Source: Pseudomonadota bacterium (GTDB lineage: Bacteria > Pseudomonadota > Gammaproteobacteria > Steroidobacterales > Steroidobacteraceae). From it: a stretch of DNA of 64,000 nucleotides. The stretch lies in the NCBI GenBank assembly GCA_023423065.1, contig JAFAGC010000080.1, positions 1 to 64,000 of the forward strand. The letters run 5' to 3'. Within the stretch, counting starts at the first letter, position 1. Every line of letters starts with the position of its first letter. This document shows, piece after piece, positions 42,412-50,735 of the stretch. The notes beneath the pieces are model-generated. The model was not told the origin of the DNA. It did no database searches and was given only the letters and a program-made list of their open reading frames with translations. Position numbers and translations under genes: made by a program.

Positions 42412-43122
42412 TCAGGCGCGTTCGGAGAGCACGATCCACTTGTCCGACAGCAGCGGCGCGGACACCCGGATGATTTCGCGGATCGCGAGGCCCGCCTGCC
42501 GGAACTCCTCGTGGAGCTCGGCGGTCGACACACGGGACAGCGGCGTGCGACCGATGCCTAACTTCCCGAGGGTGTGTGAAGCGACGTAACGGAACGTGTA
42601 CTTGTGCCGATAGTCGACGATGACCCAGCGGCGCGAGACGCGCGCGAACTCGCGCAACATGCGCACGCGCGTGACGGGATCCACGTGCATCATGAAGCGG
42701 ATGCTCACGACGCAGTCGAGCGAATCGTTGAGCAACGGAAGCGCTTCCGCGTTGGCCTGCACGTAGCCGCGGATCGGAGGTTGTTTGCCCTCTCCCGTCT
42801 GCGGCTGCGGAATCGTGGCCGCCTTCTGCAGCATCTCGAGGGAGATGTCGCTGCCGACGATTTCGTATCCTTCTCGCGCCATCGCGCCCGTGAAGCGGCC
42901 CGTGCCGCACGGCAGGTCCAGGATCGTGTGCACGCCCGTCGTCTTCGACAGCGCCTTGCGGATCGCGGCCCACTTGCGGGCATTGCGCTTCTGGCGCTCG
43001 GGCGAGCTGAAGCGGTGGAAGTCGTAGTCCTCCGCGACACTCGCGCTGCGATAGAAATCGCGCTTGTAGTCGTAGCCGTCTTTGCGCGGCCGGCTCGGAT
43101 CGCTCTTGCCCGGTCTCTTCAT
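42412..43122 (-). CDS. class I SAM-dependent methyltransferase
   Basis: A 236-residue methyltransferase. The SAM-binding motif I is DLPCGTGRFTGAMAREGYEIVGSDIS (motif I plus the acidic post-I loop), and YVQANAEALPLLNDSLDCVVSIRFMMHV is motif II/III. It is a Methyltransf_11-like protein. The substrate is unknown; proteins of this type act in ubiquinone, lipid or tRNA modification. I prefer the ATG at 43122 to the GTG at 43134. It stands alone on the minus strand between tkt and cpdA. Confidence 0.88.
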   Translation of the reverse strand: MKRPGKSDPSRPRKDGYDYKRDFYRSASVAEDYDFHRFSSPERQKRNARKWAAIRKALSKTTGVHTILDLPCGTGRFTGAMAREGYEIVGSDISLEMLQKAATIPQPQTGEGKQPPIRGYVQANAEALPLLNDSLDCVVSIRFMMHVDPVTRVRMLREFARVSRRWVIVDYRHKYTFRYVASHTLGKLGIGRTPLSRVSTAELHEEFRQAGLAIREIIRVSAPLLSDKWIVLSERA

Positions 43123-43320
43123 GGCGGACGACACTTTAGCAATTTACCAATGTGTATCCCGATTTTTTGTAAGACGCCTTCCAGAGTCGCGTTATGACGA
43201 CGCCGTTTCACGTTTTCTCCGAGGTAGTTTGCGACCTGGTTCACCACCATGCAGCGTGGGGTCGGATGCCGTGACGCGCATCACCCGCCGCATCGCCGCA
43301 TGTTTGTAGAGTTCCGCCGA

Positions 43321-44088
43321 ATGAGTGCCATCCGAGTCATCCAGTTCACCGACCCCCACCTGTTTGGCGATGCATCGGCGACCCTGCGCGGCGTCAACAC
43401 GCTCGAGACGCTCGAGCGCACGCTCGCGGACGCTTCCGGTCACCTGGCCGTGGCCGATGCCATCCTCGTCACGGGCGATCTCGTGCAGGATGACGCGACG
43501 GGGTACGCCAGTTTCCGCCGGTTGTTCGCGCGCTACGGCAAGCCCGTGTTGTGCATTCCCGGCAACCACGATTTCGTCCCGCAGATGCGCGAGGCGCTCG
43601 CCGATCGCCCGTTCGAACTGGATGGCCCGGTGGACATCGGCGCGTGGCGCATCGTGTTGCTCGACAGCGTGGTGCCCGCCCAGGCCGGCGGCCGGATTTC
43701 GAGCGAGATGCTGACGAAACTCGACGAGGATCTCGGCCGCGCGCGCCAGCGGCACGCGATGGTGTGCCTGCACCATCATCCGATCGCGATGCAGAGCCGC
43801 TGGCTCGACAACGTCGGCCTCGCCAACGCCAACGAGTTCTGGTCCGTCATCGAAAGTCACCCGCAGGTAAAAGCCGTAGTCTGGGGTCACGTGCACCAGG
43901 CATTCGAGGGCGCGCGCCGCGGCGTGCGCCTGCTCGCGACGCCTTCGACCTGCGCGCAGTTCCAGCCGCGTTCCGATCAATTCGTCATCGACGCCCTGCC
44001 GCCCGCCTATCGACTGCTCACGATGCATTCGAACGGCGCGATCGACACTGGCGTGCATTTCCTGACTGCCGCAGAATCCGCGGCATGA
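43321..44088 (+). CDS. cpdA: 3',5'-cyclic-AMP phosphodiesterase CpdA (class III)
   Basis: A binuclear metallophosphoesterase that hydrolyses cAMP in E. coli-type regulation. The 255-residue product has the calcineurin-like motifs in order: FTDPHLF (D-x-H), LVTGDLVQDD (G-D), IPGNHDF (G-N-H-D), CLHHHP and WGHVHQA (G-H-x-H). Length and N-terminal IRVIQFTDPHL match CpdA. The stop overlaps the next start (ATGA). cAMP as substrate is assigned by family. Confidence 0.93.
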   Translation: MSAIRVIQFTDPHLFGDASATLRGVNTLETLERTLADASGHLAVADAILVTGDLVQDDATGYASFRRLFARYGKPVLCIPGNHDFVPQMREALADRPFELDGPVDIGAWRIVLLDSVVPAQAGGRISSEMLTKLDEDLGRARQRHAMVCLHHHPIAMQSRWLDNVGLANANEFWSVIESHPQVKAVVWGHVHQAFEGARRGVRLLATPSTCAQFQPRSDQFVIDALPPAYRLLTMHSNGAIDTGVHFLTAAESAA

Positions 44089-45008
44089 AATCCTTCCAGG
44101 CGCCGCGGCGAGGCCTGACTCTCGGCCTCGCGGGCCTGCTGCTATTGCAGTGGGTTTGCGGCGTCGCGCAGGCGCGCGGTCAAGCGGCCGTGTGGTCCGT
44201 CAAGGGCGAACGCAACACCGTCTACCTCGCGGGCTCCGTGCACGCGTTGCCGAAGGATCACGCGCAGTTCTCTCCCCAGCTCGAACGAGCCTACGCGGCG
44301 GCGAAGGTCGTCTACATGGAAGTCGACCTCGACGACATGGACCCGCTCGAGGCGATGCAATTCGTGACGCTGCGCGGCACGTTGCCGCAGGACCAGTCGC
44401 TCGCCGACCTCGTTGGCGCGGAACGTTATGCGCGCGTCAACCAGACGGCGCTATCGCTCGACGTTCCCGAGATCGTGATCCAGCGCCTCGAGCCGTGGGC
44501 CGCCGCGATGGTGCTCACGCAGTTCGCGTTGCAGAAGTCGGGATTCGATCCGCAGCTCGGCATCGACATGCAGCTCGTGGATCGCGCGCGCGCCGACAGC
44601 AAGCCGATCGAGGGACTCGAGACCGTGATCGACCAGTTGAGCATCTTCGATGCGCGCAGCATGGAAGAGCAGACGCGGTTCCTGATCGAGTCGGTCGACG
44701 ACATGCTGACGCTCGAACGCGACCTCGCGCGCCTGGTCGAGGCATGGCGCGCGGGCGACATGCGCGGACTCGAGCGCGAGTTCAAGAAGGAACGCGCGCA
44801 GGCGCCCGGCCTCTACGACGAGTTGCTGGGCGCGCGCAATCGCAAGTGGCTGCCGAAGATCGTCGATCTGCTCGACGACGACCAGGACTACCTCGTCGTG
44901 GTCGGCACATTGCACTTCGTCGGCCGTGACGGCCTCCTCGCGCTGCTCAAACGCGCGGGCTACAAGGCGAACCCGTTGCCCGCCGCGCCCGCCGGCGCCG
45001 CGCGCTGA
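44085..45008 (+). CDS. TraB/GumN-family protein
   Basis: A 307-residue exported protein of the TraB/GumN (Tiki-like) family, which has a metalloprotease-like fold. A hydrophobic N-terminus (about 9-28) acts as signal or anchor, and the family signature AGSVHAL (the G-x-x-H motif) is near 50. YMEVDLDDM follows, and the second G-x-x-H signature VGTLHFVG is near the end. The length is typical. It is coupled to cpdA (ATGA overlap) and followed by the CPBP protease gene. The substrate is unknown. Confidence 0.9.
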   Translation: MKSFQAPRRGLTLGLAGLLLLQWVCGVAQARGQAAVWSVKGERNTVYLAGSVHALPKDHAQFSPQLERAYAAAKVVYMEVDLDDMDPLEAMQFVTLRGTLPQDQSLADLVGAERYARVNQTALSLDVPEIVIQRLEPWAAAMVLTQFALQKSGFDPQLGIDMQLVDRARADSKPIEGLETVIDQLSIFDARSMEEQTRFLIESVDDMLTLERDLARLVEAWRAGDMRGLEREFKKERAQAPGLYDELLGARNRKWLPKIVDLLDDDQDYLVVVGTLHFVGRDGLLALLKRAGYKANPLPAAPAGAAR

Positions 45009-45031
45009 TATTGCGGAAGACGCAGGGAGCC

Positions 45032-45931
45032 GTGCGCAGCTTCGCGATCTTCCTCGGCCTCATCGCGCTCGCGCTCGCGGGCATCGCGGTGCTCGCCTAT
45101 CCCGCCTGGGAGCTCACCCAGTCGCTCGGTTTCGATTTCAAGTTCCACCGCGTCGCGAGCCGCATCGCGATGCTGACGTTCTTCGTGGGATTCCTGTTCG
45201 TCGCGCGGCGGCTGCACGTGTCGGATCGCGTGAGCCTCGGCTACGGACTGCCCGCGCGCGATTTCCTGCGCGAGCTCGTGAAGGCGTTCGTGCTCGGCGC
45301 CGTGCTGATGCTGCCGGTGCTGCTGACCATGGTGGCGCTCGACATGCGCGCGCTGAAGCCGGCCATCGACCTCGACGCGGGTGGATGGACTTCGCTGATC
45401 CTCATGGCGATCGGCACGGGACTCGTGGTCGCGCTGCTCGAGGAGACCGCGATGCGCGGCATCATGCACACGGCGATCGCGCGCGAATCGGGCGCGGTGC
45501 GCGCCATCGTGCTCGTGTCGCTGGTGTACGCGGCATCGCACTTCTTCGCGAAGACGCGCATTCCGCCCGAGCAGGTCGACGCCGGTTCCGGTCTCGTCAT
45601 GTTGTCGGGATTGCTGCGCAGCTTCGGGGATCCGCTCGCCATTCTCGATGCGTTCCTGTGCCTGACCGCGGTGGGCGTCATCCTCGGCGTCGTGCGGCAT
45701 CTCACCGGGAACATCGCCGCCTGCATGGGCCTGCATGCGAGCTGGGTCGCGATCATCGCCGTCGTGCGCGAAACCTCGGTGCGCAACGAGTCCGGACCCG
45801 CCGCTTTCCTCATGAGCGACTACGACGGCTTCATCGGCTGGATGGTGCTCGGGTGGACGATGGTCATCGGCTACGCGCTCTATTGGTGGTATGGCCGCAA
45901 GGGAATAAAGGGGACATTCCCCGTTTCCTAG
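45032..45931 (+). CDS. CPBP-family intramembrane metalloprotease
   Basis: A 299-residue membrane protein with about eight helices and the CAAX-protease/bacteriocin-processing signatures: EETAMRG (E-E-x-x-x-R type, motif 1) near 145 and ASHFF (motif 2) near 170, with GLHASW later. The GTG at 45032 has AGG five bases upstream; a TTG at 45011 would add seven residues. The last nine residues (GIKGTFPVS) and the stop codon are encoded by the GGGGACATT repeat at 45910. It follows the TraB/GumN gene. Confidence 0.85.
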   Translation: MRSFAIFLGLIALALAGIAVLAYPAWELTQSLGFDFKFHRVASRIAMLTFFVGFLFVARRLHVSDRVSLGYGLPARDFLRELVKAFVLGAVLMLPVLLTMVALDMRALKPAIDLDAGGWTSLILMAIGTGLVVALLEETAMRGIMHTAIARESGAVRAIVLVSLVYAASHFFAKTRIPPEQVDAGSGLVMLSGLLRSFGDPLAILDAFLCLTAVGVILGVVRHLTGNIAACMGLHASWVAIIAVVRETSVRNESGPAAFLMSDYDGFIGWMVLGWTMVIGYALYWWYGRKGIKGTFPVS

Positions 45932-45950
45932 CAAAAGGGGACAGACCGGC
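45910..45950 (+). repeat. GGGGACATT repeat, copy 2 (supplies a stop codon)
   Basis: A roughly 40-base element that aligns with copy 1 at 37598 with about five differences. The first 22 bases lie inside the CPBP gene and give its last codons and TAG. Further right, GTCCGTCCCC near 45994-46003 may be the far end of a larger, imperfect inverted element. It sits between convergent genes and probably works as a shared transcript end. Confidence 0.7.
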
Positions 45951-46004
45951 GTTCTCGCAAGACACGGAGAACCCATCGAGCCCGGATATCGAAGTCCGTC
46001 CCCG

Positions 46005-46589
46005 TTATTTTTCCGGCACCAACTCGAGCAGAGTCGCCAGGCGCCTGAGTGGATCGTCGAGCTCGAGCAGACCCTGCTTGTCGCCGAGCGAGAGGGGTAG
46101 CAGCTCGGTCAGTCGCGCGCCCACCCAGGCGGCGTCGTCGAGTTTGCGTTCGACGTGCGTGTACTGCGCTTCGAGATCCTCGAGCGCGCTCCGCACGGTT
46201 TCGCGCAGGATCGCGCAGTTCGCGGGCAGCGGCAGCGCGGCTTCCTCGGGAAGCCACTCGATCTCGGCCATGTTCAGCCCATCGTGCTCCCGCCATACGC
46301 GCCGCACGCGGAACTTGCGGTCGCCGATGCACGAGATGCCGAGCAGACCGTCCTTGAGCTTGAAGAAATCCACGATGCGGGCGCTGCAGCCCACCGTCGC
46401 GGTCGTCGCGACTTCGCCGGCCTCGTCGCCTTCGTCGATGAGCACCACGCCGAACGGCCGCTCCTCGCGCATGCAGCGGCGGACCATGTCCGTGTAACGA
46501 GTTTCGAAGATGCGCAGCGGCAGCGGACCGCCGGGGAAGAGCACGGTATGGAGCGGAAACAGGGGAATGACGCTGTTTTCCGCGGCCAT
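46005..46589 (-). CDS. LON substrate-binding-domain protein (no protease part)
   Basis: A 194-residue protein consisting of the LON N-terminal domain only: VIPLFPLHTVLFPGGPLPLRIFETRY and GTVGCSARI-type strands, then a helical C-terminus. The AAA+ and protease parts of Lon are absent, as in stand-alone LON-domain proteins (YcaC-like/PrkN-like). It may bind unfolded proteins or peptides; the function is not established. It lies two bases after mpl on the same strand, so it is the last gene of a yip1-mpl-lon-like unit. Confidence 0.88.
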   Translation of the reverse strand: MAAENSVIPLFPLHTVLFPGGPLPLRIFETRYTDMVRRCMREERPFGVVLIDEGDEAGEVATTATVGCSARIVDFFKLKDGLLGISCIGDRKFRVRRVWREHDGLNMAEIEWLPEEAALPLPANCAILRETVRSALEDLEAQYTHVERKLDDAAWVGARLTELLPLSLGDKQGLLELDDPLRRLATLLELVPEK

Positions 46590-46591
46590 CG

Positions 46592-47995
46592 TCAGGATCT
46601 CCCCGTGAGCCTCTCGAGTAGTTTGCCGTGCAGCCCGCCGAACCCGCCGTTGCTCATGATGAGCACCTGGTCGCCGGATTTCGTCGCGCGCAGCAGGCCC
46701 GCGAGCAGGTCGTCCATCGTGCGCGCGAGATTGCCCTTGCTGCCGAGCGAGGCGACGACCGCGTCGGCGTCCCAGCCGAGATCCGGCGGCGCGTACATCC
46801 AGACCTCGTCGGCTGCGGCCAGCGACGGGGCGAGGGTATCGCGATGCACACCCATCTTCATGGTGGCCGAACGCGGCTCGAGCACGGCGACGATGCGCTT
46901 CCCGCCGACCTTGCGGCGCAGCCCGTCGAGCGTCAGCGCGATCGCGGTCGGGTGATGCGCGAAGTCGTCGTACACCGAGACTCCCTGCACCTCCCCGCGC
47001 AGCTCGAGCCTGCGCTTCACGCCGCGGAATTCGGCGAGTGCCGCGATCGATTTCTCCGGCGGAATGCCGACGTGATGCGCGGCGGCGATCGCCGCCAGCG
47101 CGTTCTCCGCGTTGTGGGCACCGAGCAGCGACCATCGCAGCCGGCCGAGTTGCCCCGGCCCGCGCAACACTTCGAATTCGGAAAAATCCTGCGGCGCATT
47201 TCCGGCGGGCATCCGCAGCGTCCAGTTGGGCGGCGGCGGCGCGTCCGCGCCCTCGCGGCCCGGATCCTTCGAAAACGTCTCGCGCGGCGTCCATGCGCCC
47301 ATCGCGAGCACCGTCGCGAGGTTCGGGTCGCGGTGATTCCAGAGAATGCGGCCGGACGGCGGAATCGTGCGCACCAGGTGGTGAAACTGTTTCTGGATCG
47401 CGCCGAGGTTCTCGTAGATGTCGGCGTGATCGAATTCGAGGTTGTTCAGGATCGCGGTGCGCGGACGGTAGTGCACGAACTTCGCGCGCTTGTCGAAGAA
47501 CGCGGTGTCGTATTCGTCCGCCTCTATGACGAAAAACTTCCGGCCGCCGAGCCGCGCGCTCACGGAAAAGTTTCCGGGTACGCCGCCGATCAGGAATCCG
47601 GGCTCGAGCCCGGCGTGTTCGAGAATCCACGCGAGCATGCTCGACGTCGTGGTCTTGCCGTGTGTGCCCGCGACCGCGAGTACGTGCTGGTCGCGCAGCA
47701 CCTCGCGCGCCAGCCACTCCGGTCCCGAGGTATAGGGAATGCCGCTGTCGAGCAACGCCTCGATCACCGGCACGCCGCGCGTCATGACGTTGCCGACGAC
47801 GACCACGTCCGGCCGCGGCGTGAGCTGCGCCGCCTCGAAGCCGCTCGTGAGTTCGATGCCGAGCGCCTCGAGCTGCGTGCTCATGGGTGGATAGACGTTC
47901 TTGTCGGAGCCCGTGACGCGATGCCCCGCCGACTTGGCGATCGCGGCGATGCCACCCATGAACGTGCCGCAGATGCCGAGAATGTGAACGTGCAT
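46592..47995 (-). CDS. mpl: UDP-N-acetylmuramate:L-alanyl-gamma-D-glutamyl-meso-diaminopimelate ligase Mpl
   Basis: Joins tripeptide recycled from the wall to UDP-MurNAc. The 467-residue protein begins MHVHILGICGTFMGGIA, has the ATP loop AGTHGKTTTSSML, EADEYDTAFFDKRAKFVHYRP (an Mpl hallmark) and YDDFAHHPTAI. The CGTFMGG sequence separates it from MurC (GIGGxGM). It lies seven bases after the Yip1-like gene. This recycling enzyme links to LpoA and MurA elsewhere in the window. Confidence 0.95.
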   Translation of the reverse strand: MHVHILGICGTFMGGIAAIAKSAGHRVTGSDKNVYPPMSTQLEALGIELTSGFEAAQLTPRPDVVVVGNVMTRGVPVIEALLDSGIPYTSGPEWLAREVLRDQHVLAVAGTHGKTTTSSMLAWILEHAGLEPGFLIGGVPGNFSVSARLGGRKFFVIEADEYDTAFFDKRAKFVHYRPRTAILNNLEFDHADIYENLGAIQKQFHHLVRTIPPSGRILWNHRDPNLATVLAMGAWTPRETFSKDPGREGADAPPPPNWTLRMPAGNAPQDFSEFEVLRGPGQLGRLRWSLLGAHNAENALAAIAAAHHVGIPPEKSIAALAEFRGVKRRLELRGEVQGVSVYDDFAHHPTAIALTLDGLRRKVGGKRIVAVLEPRSATMKMGVHRDTLAPSLAAADEVWMYAPPDLGWDADAVVASLGSKGNLARTMDDLLAGLLRATKSGDQVLIMSNGGFGGLHGKLLERLTGRS

Positions 47996-48002
47996 GCAGG
48001 TC

Positions 48003-48554
48003 CTAGGCCGGCTTCGCAGCGACGCCGAACAACAACGTAAGGATCACGTAACCCCCGAACTGGAATCCGAGGAAGAAGATGGTCGAGATCAGGTAATTCC
48101 AGTCGAACGCGGCGCGGATGATGCGAACCATCACGACGACCAGCCAGCCGACGAGCAGCATGAACAGTAGGTAGAGCGCATACGGCGCCGCGCTTCCCGA
48201 TTCCGGTTTCGCGATGTACGACTCCAGGGTGACGACGATCGGCGCCAGCGCCGGCAGGAACAGCGCACTCATGCTGAACCATGCGGTCATCGTCTGCGTG
48301 AATCGCTCGCGCTTTCCGGCGATTCGCAGCCCGATGTCGAAACACCAGAGCGTCAGCGCCGTCCCGGCGAGGATCGGCAGCGGCCACGAGGCGGGTGGGT
48401 CCGACAGAGTCAACGTCATGATCGCGGAGACGACCGCGTGGACCGCGATCACGACCAGCAACAGCGCCGTCGAGGCCGGCAGGCTGTCGGGCCCGCGCCG
48501 CAACAGCGCGATGTCGCCGATGACGCTGAACAATGCGCGCAGATTCCCAAGCAT
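48003..48554 (-). CDS. Yip1-like membrane protein
   Basis: A 183-residue protein with five predicted helices (about 27-47, 59-76, 89-110, 126-145 and 155-178). It resembles Yip1/YIPF-type bacterial membrane proteins; the function is unknown. I took the ATG at 48554 because the frame further upstream belongs to rnd on the other strand. It is divergent from rnd with 45 bases between starts and begins the unit with mpl. Confidence 0.75.
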   Translation of the reverse strand: MLGNLRALFSVIGDIALLRRGPDSLPASTALLLVVIAVHAVVSAIMTLTLSDPPASWPLPILAGTALTLWCFDIGLRIAGKRERFTQTMTAWFSMSALFLPALAPIVVTLESYIAKPESGSAAPYALYLLFMLLVGWLVVVMVRIIRAAFDWNYLISTIFFLGFQFGGYVILTLLFGVAAKPA

Positions 48555-48599
48555 AATGCGGCGAAGATTGTACACGTCACCCGGAGTCTCCAGACCTTG

Positions 48600-49673
48600 A
48601 TGATCGACAAAGCCGCGGCGCTCGCCGCGTTTTCCGACAAGGCCCTGCGCGCGTCCACGCTTGCGCTCGACACGGAATTCATGCGCGAGAAAACCTACCG
48701 CGCGGAGTTGTGCCTGTTGCAGATCGCGGAGAATGGCGAGGCGGTGTGCATCGATCCCATCGTGCTGCCGGACCTGTCCGCGCTCGTGCCCGCGCTGAGC
48801 GCGCCCGGAATCGTGAAGATCATGCATGCGGCGCGGCAGGATCTCGAGGTGCTGCTGCCGGCGGTCGGGCTCGTACGCCCCGTCTTCGACACGCAGATCG
48901 CGGCCGCGCTCGCCGGTCATCCCGCGCAGATCGGCTACGCGGAGCTCGCGCGCCGCCTGCTCGGCGTGGAACTGCCGAAGGCCCACACTCGCACCGACTG
49001 GTCGCGTCGCCCGCTGTCGCCCGAGCAGCAGGAATACGCGCTCGACGACGTGCGGCATCTCGGCGCGTTGCGCGACAGCTTGTTGGAAGCGCTCGCGCCG
49101 CGGAACCGTATCGCCTGGCTGGAAGAGGAGCTCTCCGCCCTCGGCAACGAGGACGTGCTGCGTGTCGCCCCGGCCGACGCCTGGAAGAAGGTCAAGGGAT
49201 TGCCGACGCTCGATGCGGCGCGGCACCAGCTCGTGCAGTCGCTCGCGGCCTGGCGCGAGCGGCGCGCCGACGAGCGCAATCGCCCGCGCGGCTGGATTCT
49301 CGACGACGCGGCGCTGCGCGAGATCGTATTGCACCTGCCGCGTTCGCTCGAAGCGCTCGCCGCGTTGCCCGAGATGCCGGAATCCGTGGTCCGCAAGTGC
49401 GGCGAAGAGTTGCTGCAGATCGTACGCGACTGCGGCATTCCCGATCCGCCGCCGCCGCTGCCGAAGCGCGAGCGTCCCGACGCCGAGCAGGTCGCGCTCG
49501 TGAAGCGCCTGGCGGACATCGTGGCCGACGTCGCGAAGCAACTGGAAATCAGCGCGGAGGTGCTCGCGACGCGCCGGGAGCTGGAGAAGCTCGCGTCCGG
49601 ACGGCGCGATGTGTCGCTGCTGCGCGGCTGGCGCCAGCAGGTGGCGGGCGAAAGGTTGCTGGCGGCGCTCTAG
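48600..49673 (+). CDS. rnd: ribonuclease D
   Basis: A 3'-to-5' exoribonuclease that trims tRNA precursors. The 357-residue protein has the DEDDy exonuclease motifs DTEFMREKTY (motif I), MHAARQDLEVL (motif II) and YALDDVRHL (motif III, with Tyr), then an HRDC domain (about 205-290). The ATG at 48600 is 45 bases from the divergent Yip1-like gene. It ends 12 bases from the adk stop on the other strand. Confidence 0.95.
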   Translation: MIDKAAALAAFSDKALRASTLALDTEFMREKTYRAELCLLQIAENGEAVCIDPIVLPDLSALVPALSAPGIVKIMHAARQDLEVLLPAVGLVRPVFDTQIAAALAGHPAQIGYAELARRLLGVELPKAHTRTDWSRRPLSPEQQEYALDDVRHLGALRDSLLEALAPRNRIAWLEEELSALGNEDVLRVAPADAWKKVKGLPTLDAARHQLVQSLAAWRERRADERNRPRGWILDDAALREIVLHLPRSLEALAALPEMPESVVRKCGEELLQIVRDCGIPDPPPPLPKRERPDAEQVALVKRLADIVADVAKQLEISAEVLATRRELEKLASGRRDVSLLRGWRQQVAGERLLAAL

Positions 49674-49685
49674 CGTCGCGCGCGA

Positions 49686-50627
49686 CTATCTACGCGACCG
49701 CTTGCGCGCGGATCTGGCGCGCGTCGACTTCGCGGCCGCCTTGCGCTTCACCTTGCTGCGAACCTTGCGCGCCTTCGCGCGCACGACCGCGCGCGTCTTC
49801 GCCTTGGCGCGACGCGCGCGCGCGATCCGCGACGGGCGCGGATTCGCCTTCTTGAGCCGCACGGCCTTGCGCGCGCGCTTCTTCGCCTTGACCGTGGCGC
49901 GTTTGGCGGCGACTCGCGACCCCTTGGCCTTCGCCTTCTTTTCCTGCCTGCGCGGAACGGCCGCCGCTCCACCGCCCGCGGCGAGCGTATCGAACATCCT
50001 TTGCGTGACCACGTCGATGTCCCCCTCGGCGTCGATCACGCGGATCAGGCCGGTGTAGGAGTAGTAGCCGGAGACCGGCTTGCGGGTCTTTTCCTCGTAG
50101 ACACGCAGGCGCTCGCGCACGGTGTCTTCCTGGTCGTCGGGGCGCTGCACCACCTGGTGGGCGGCGCTGCCCGGTACGCATTCCGGCGGAATCGACGGCG
50201 GCGCGGAATCGACGTGGAAGACCTTGCCGCACAACTCACAGACGCGGCGGCCGGACAGCCGCTTCACGAGCTGGTCGGTGTTCACCTCGAAGAGCAGCAC
50301 GACGTCGATGGGCTTGCCGAGCTCGGCGAGCAGCTTGGTCAAGCCTTCCGCCTGGGCGATCGTGCGCGGGAAGCCGTCGAGGATGAAGCCGTTCGCCGCA
50401 TCGGACTTCGTGAGCCGGTCGCGGATGATCTCGAGCATCGTCTCGTCGTCGACGTACGCGCCCGCGGCCATGATTTCCTTGGCGCGCAACCCCAGCGGCG
50501 TTCCATCCGCAAGGTGCTTGCGCAGGATGTCGCCCGTGGACACGTGCGGAATGCGGAAATGTTTTACGAGACGCTGGGCCTGGGTGCCCTTGCCCGATCC
50601 GGGCGCGCCCATGAGTACGATGCGCAT
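49686..50627 (-). CDS. adk: adenylate kinase with a long basic C-terminal tail
   Basis: Interconverts AMP, ADP and ATP. The core (residues 1 to about 215) is a normal long-type kinase: GAPGSGKGTQ, STGDILR, ILDGFPRTIAQAEGL and a LID with Cys130-x2-Cys133 and Cys150. The fourth zinc-ligand position (153) is Gly, so the usual Cys4 or Cys3-Asp site looks incomplete. After residue 215 a 98-residue tail rich in Lys, Arg and Ala follows, like histone-H1-type or AlgP tails. Known adenylate kinases end near 215, so the tail is extra. It could bind nucleic acid or polyphosphate (inference). The gene is convergent with rnd. Confidence 0.93.
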   Translation of the reverse strand: MRIVLMGAPGSGKGTQAQRLVKHFRIPHVSTGDILRKHLADGTPLGLRAKEIMAAGAYVDDETMLEIIRDRLTKSDAANGFILDGFPRTIAQAEGLTKLLAELGKPIDVVLLFEVNTDQLVKRLSGRRVCELCGKVFHVDSAPPSIPPECVPGSAAHQVVQRPDDQEDTVRERLRVYEEKTRKPVSGYYSYTGLIRVIDAEGDIDVVTQRMFDTLAAGGGAAAVPRRQEKKAKAKGSRVAAKRATVKAKKRARKAVRLKKANPRPSRIARARRAKAKTRAVVRAKARKVRSKVKRKAAAKSTRARSARKRSRR

Positions 50628-50735
50628 GTTAGATTTGACCTTGAAACCTGCCCCCTCGAAGGGGCGTCACAGTACCCAAACCACTACCGTTCGGCAAACG
50701 CCGGCGAGACATCAAACGAGACAACGGAAGCCCAC

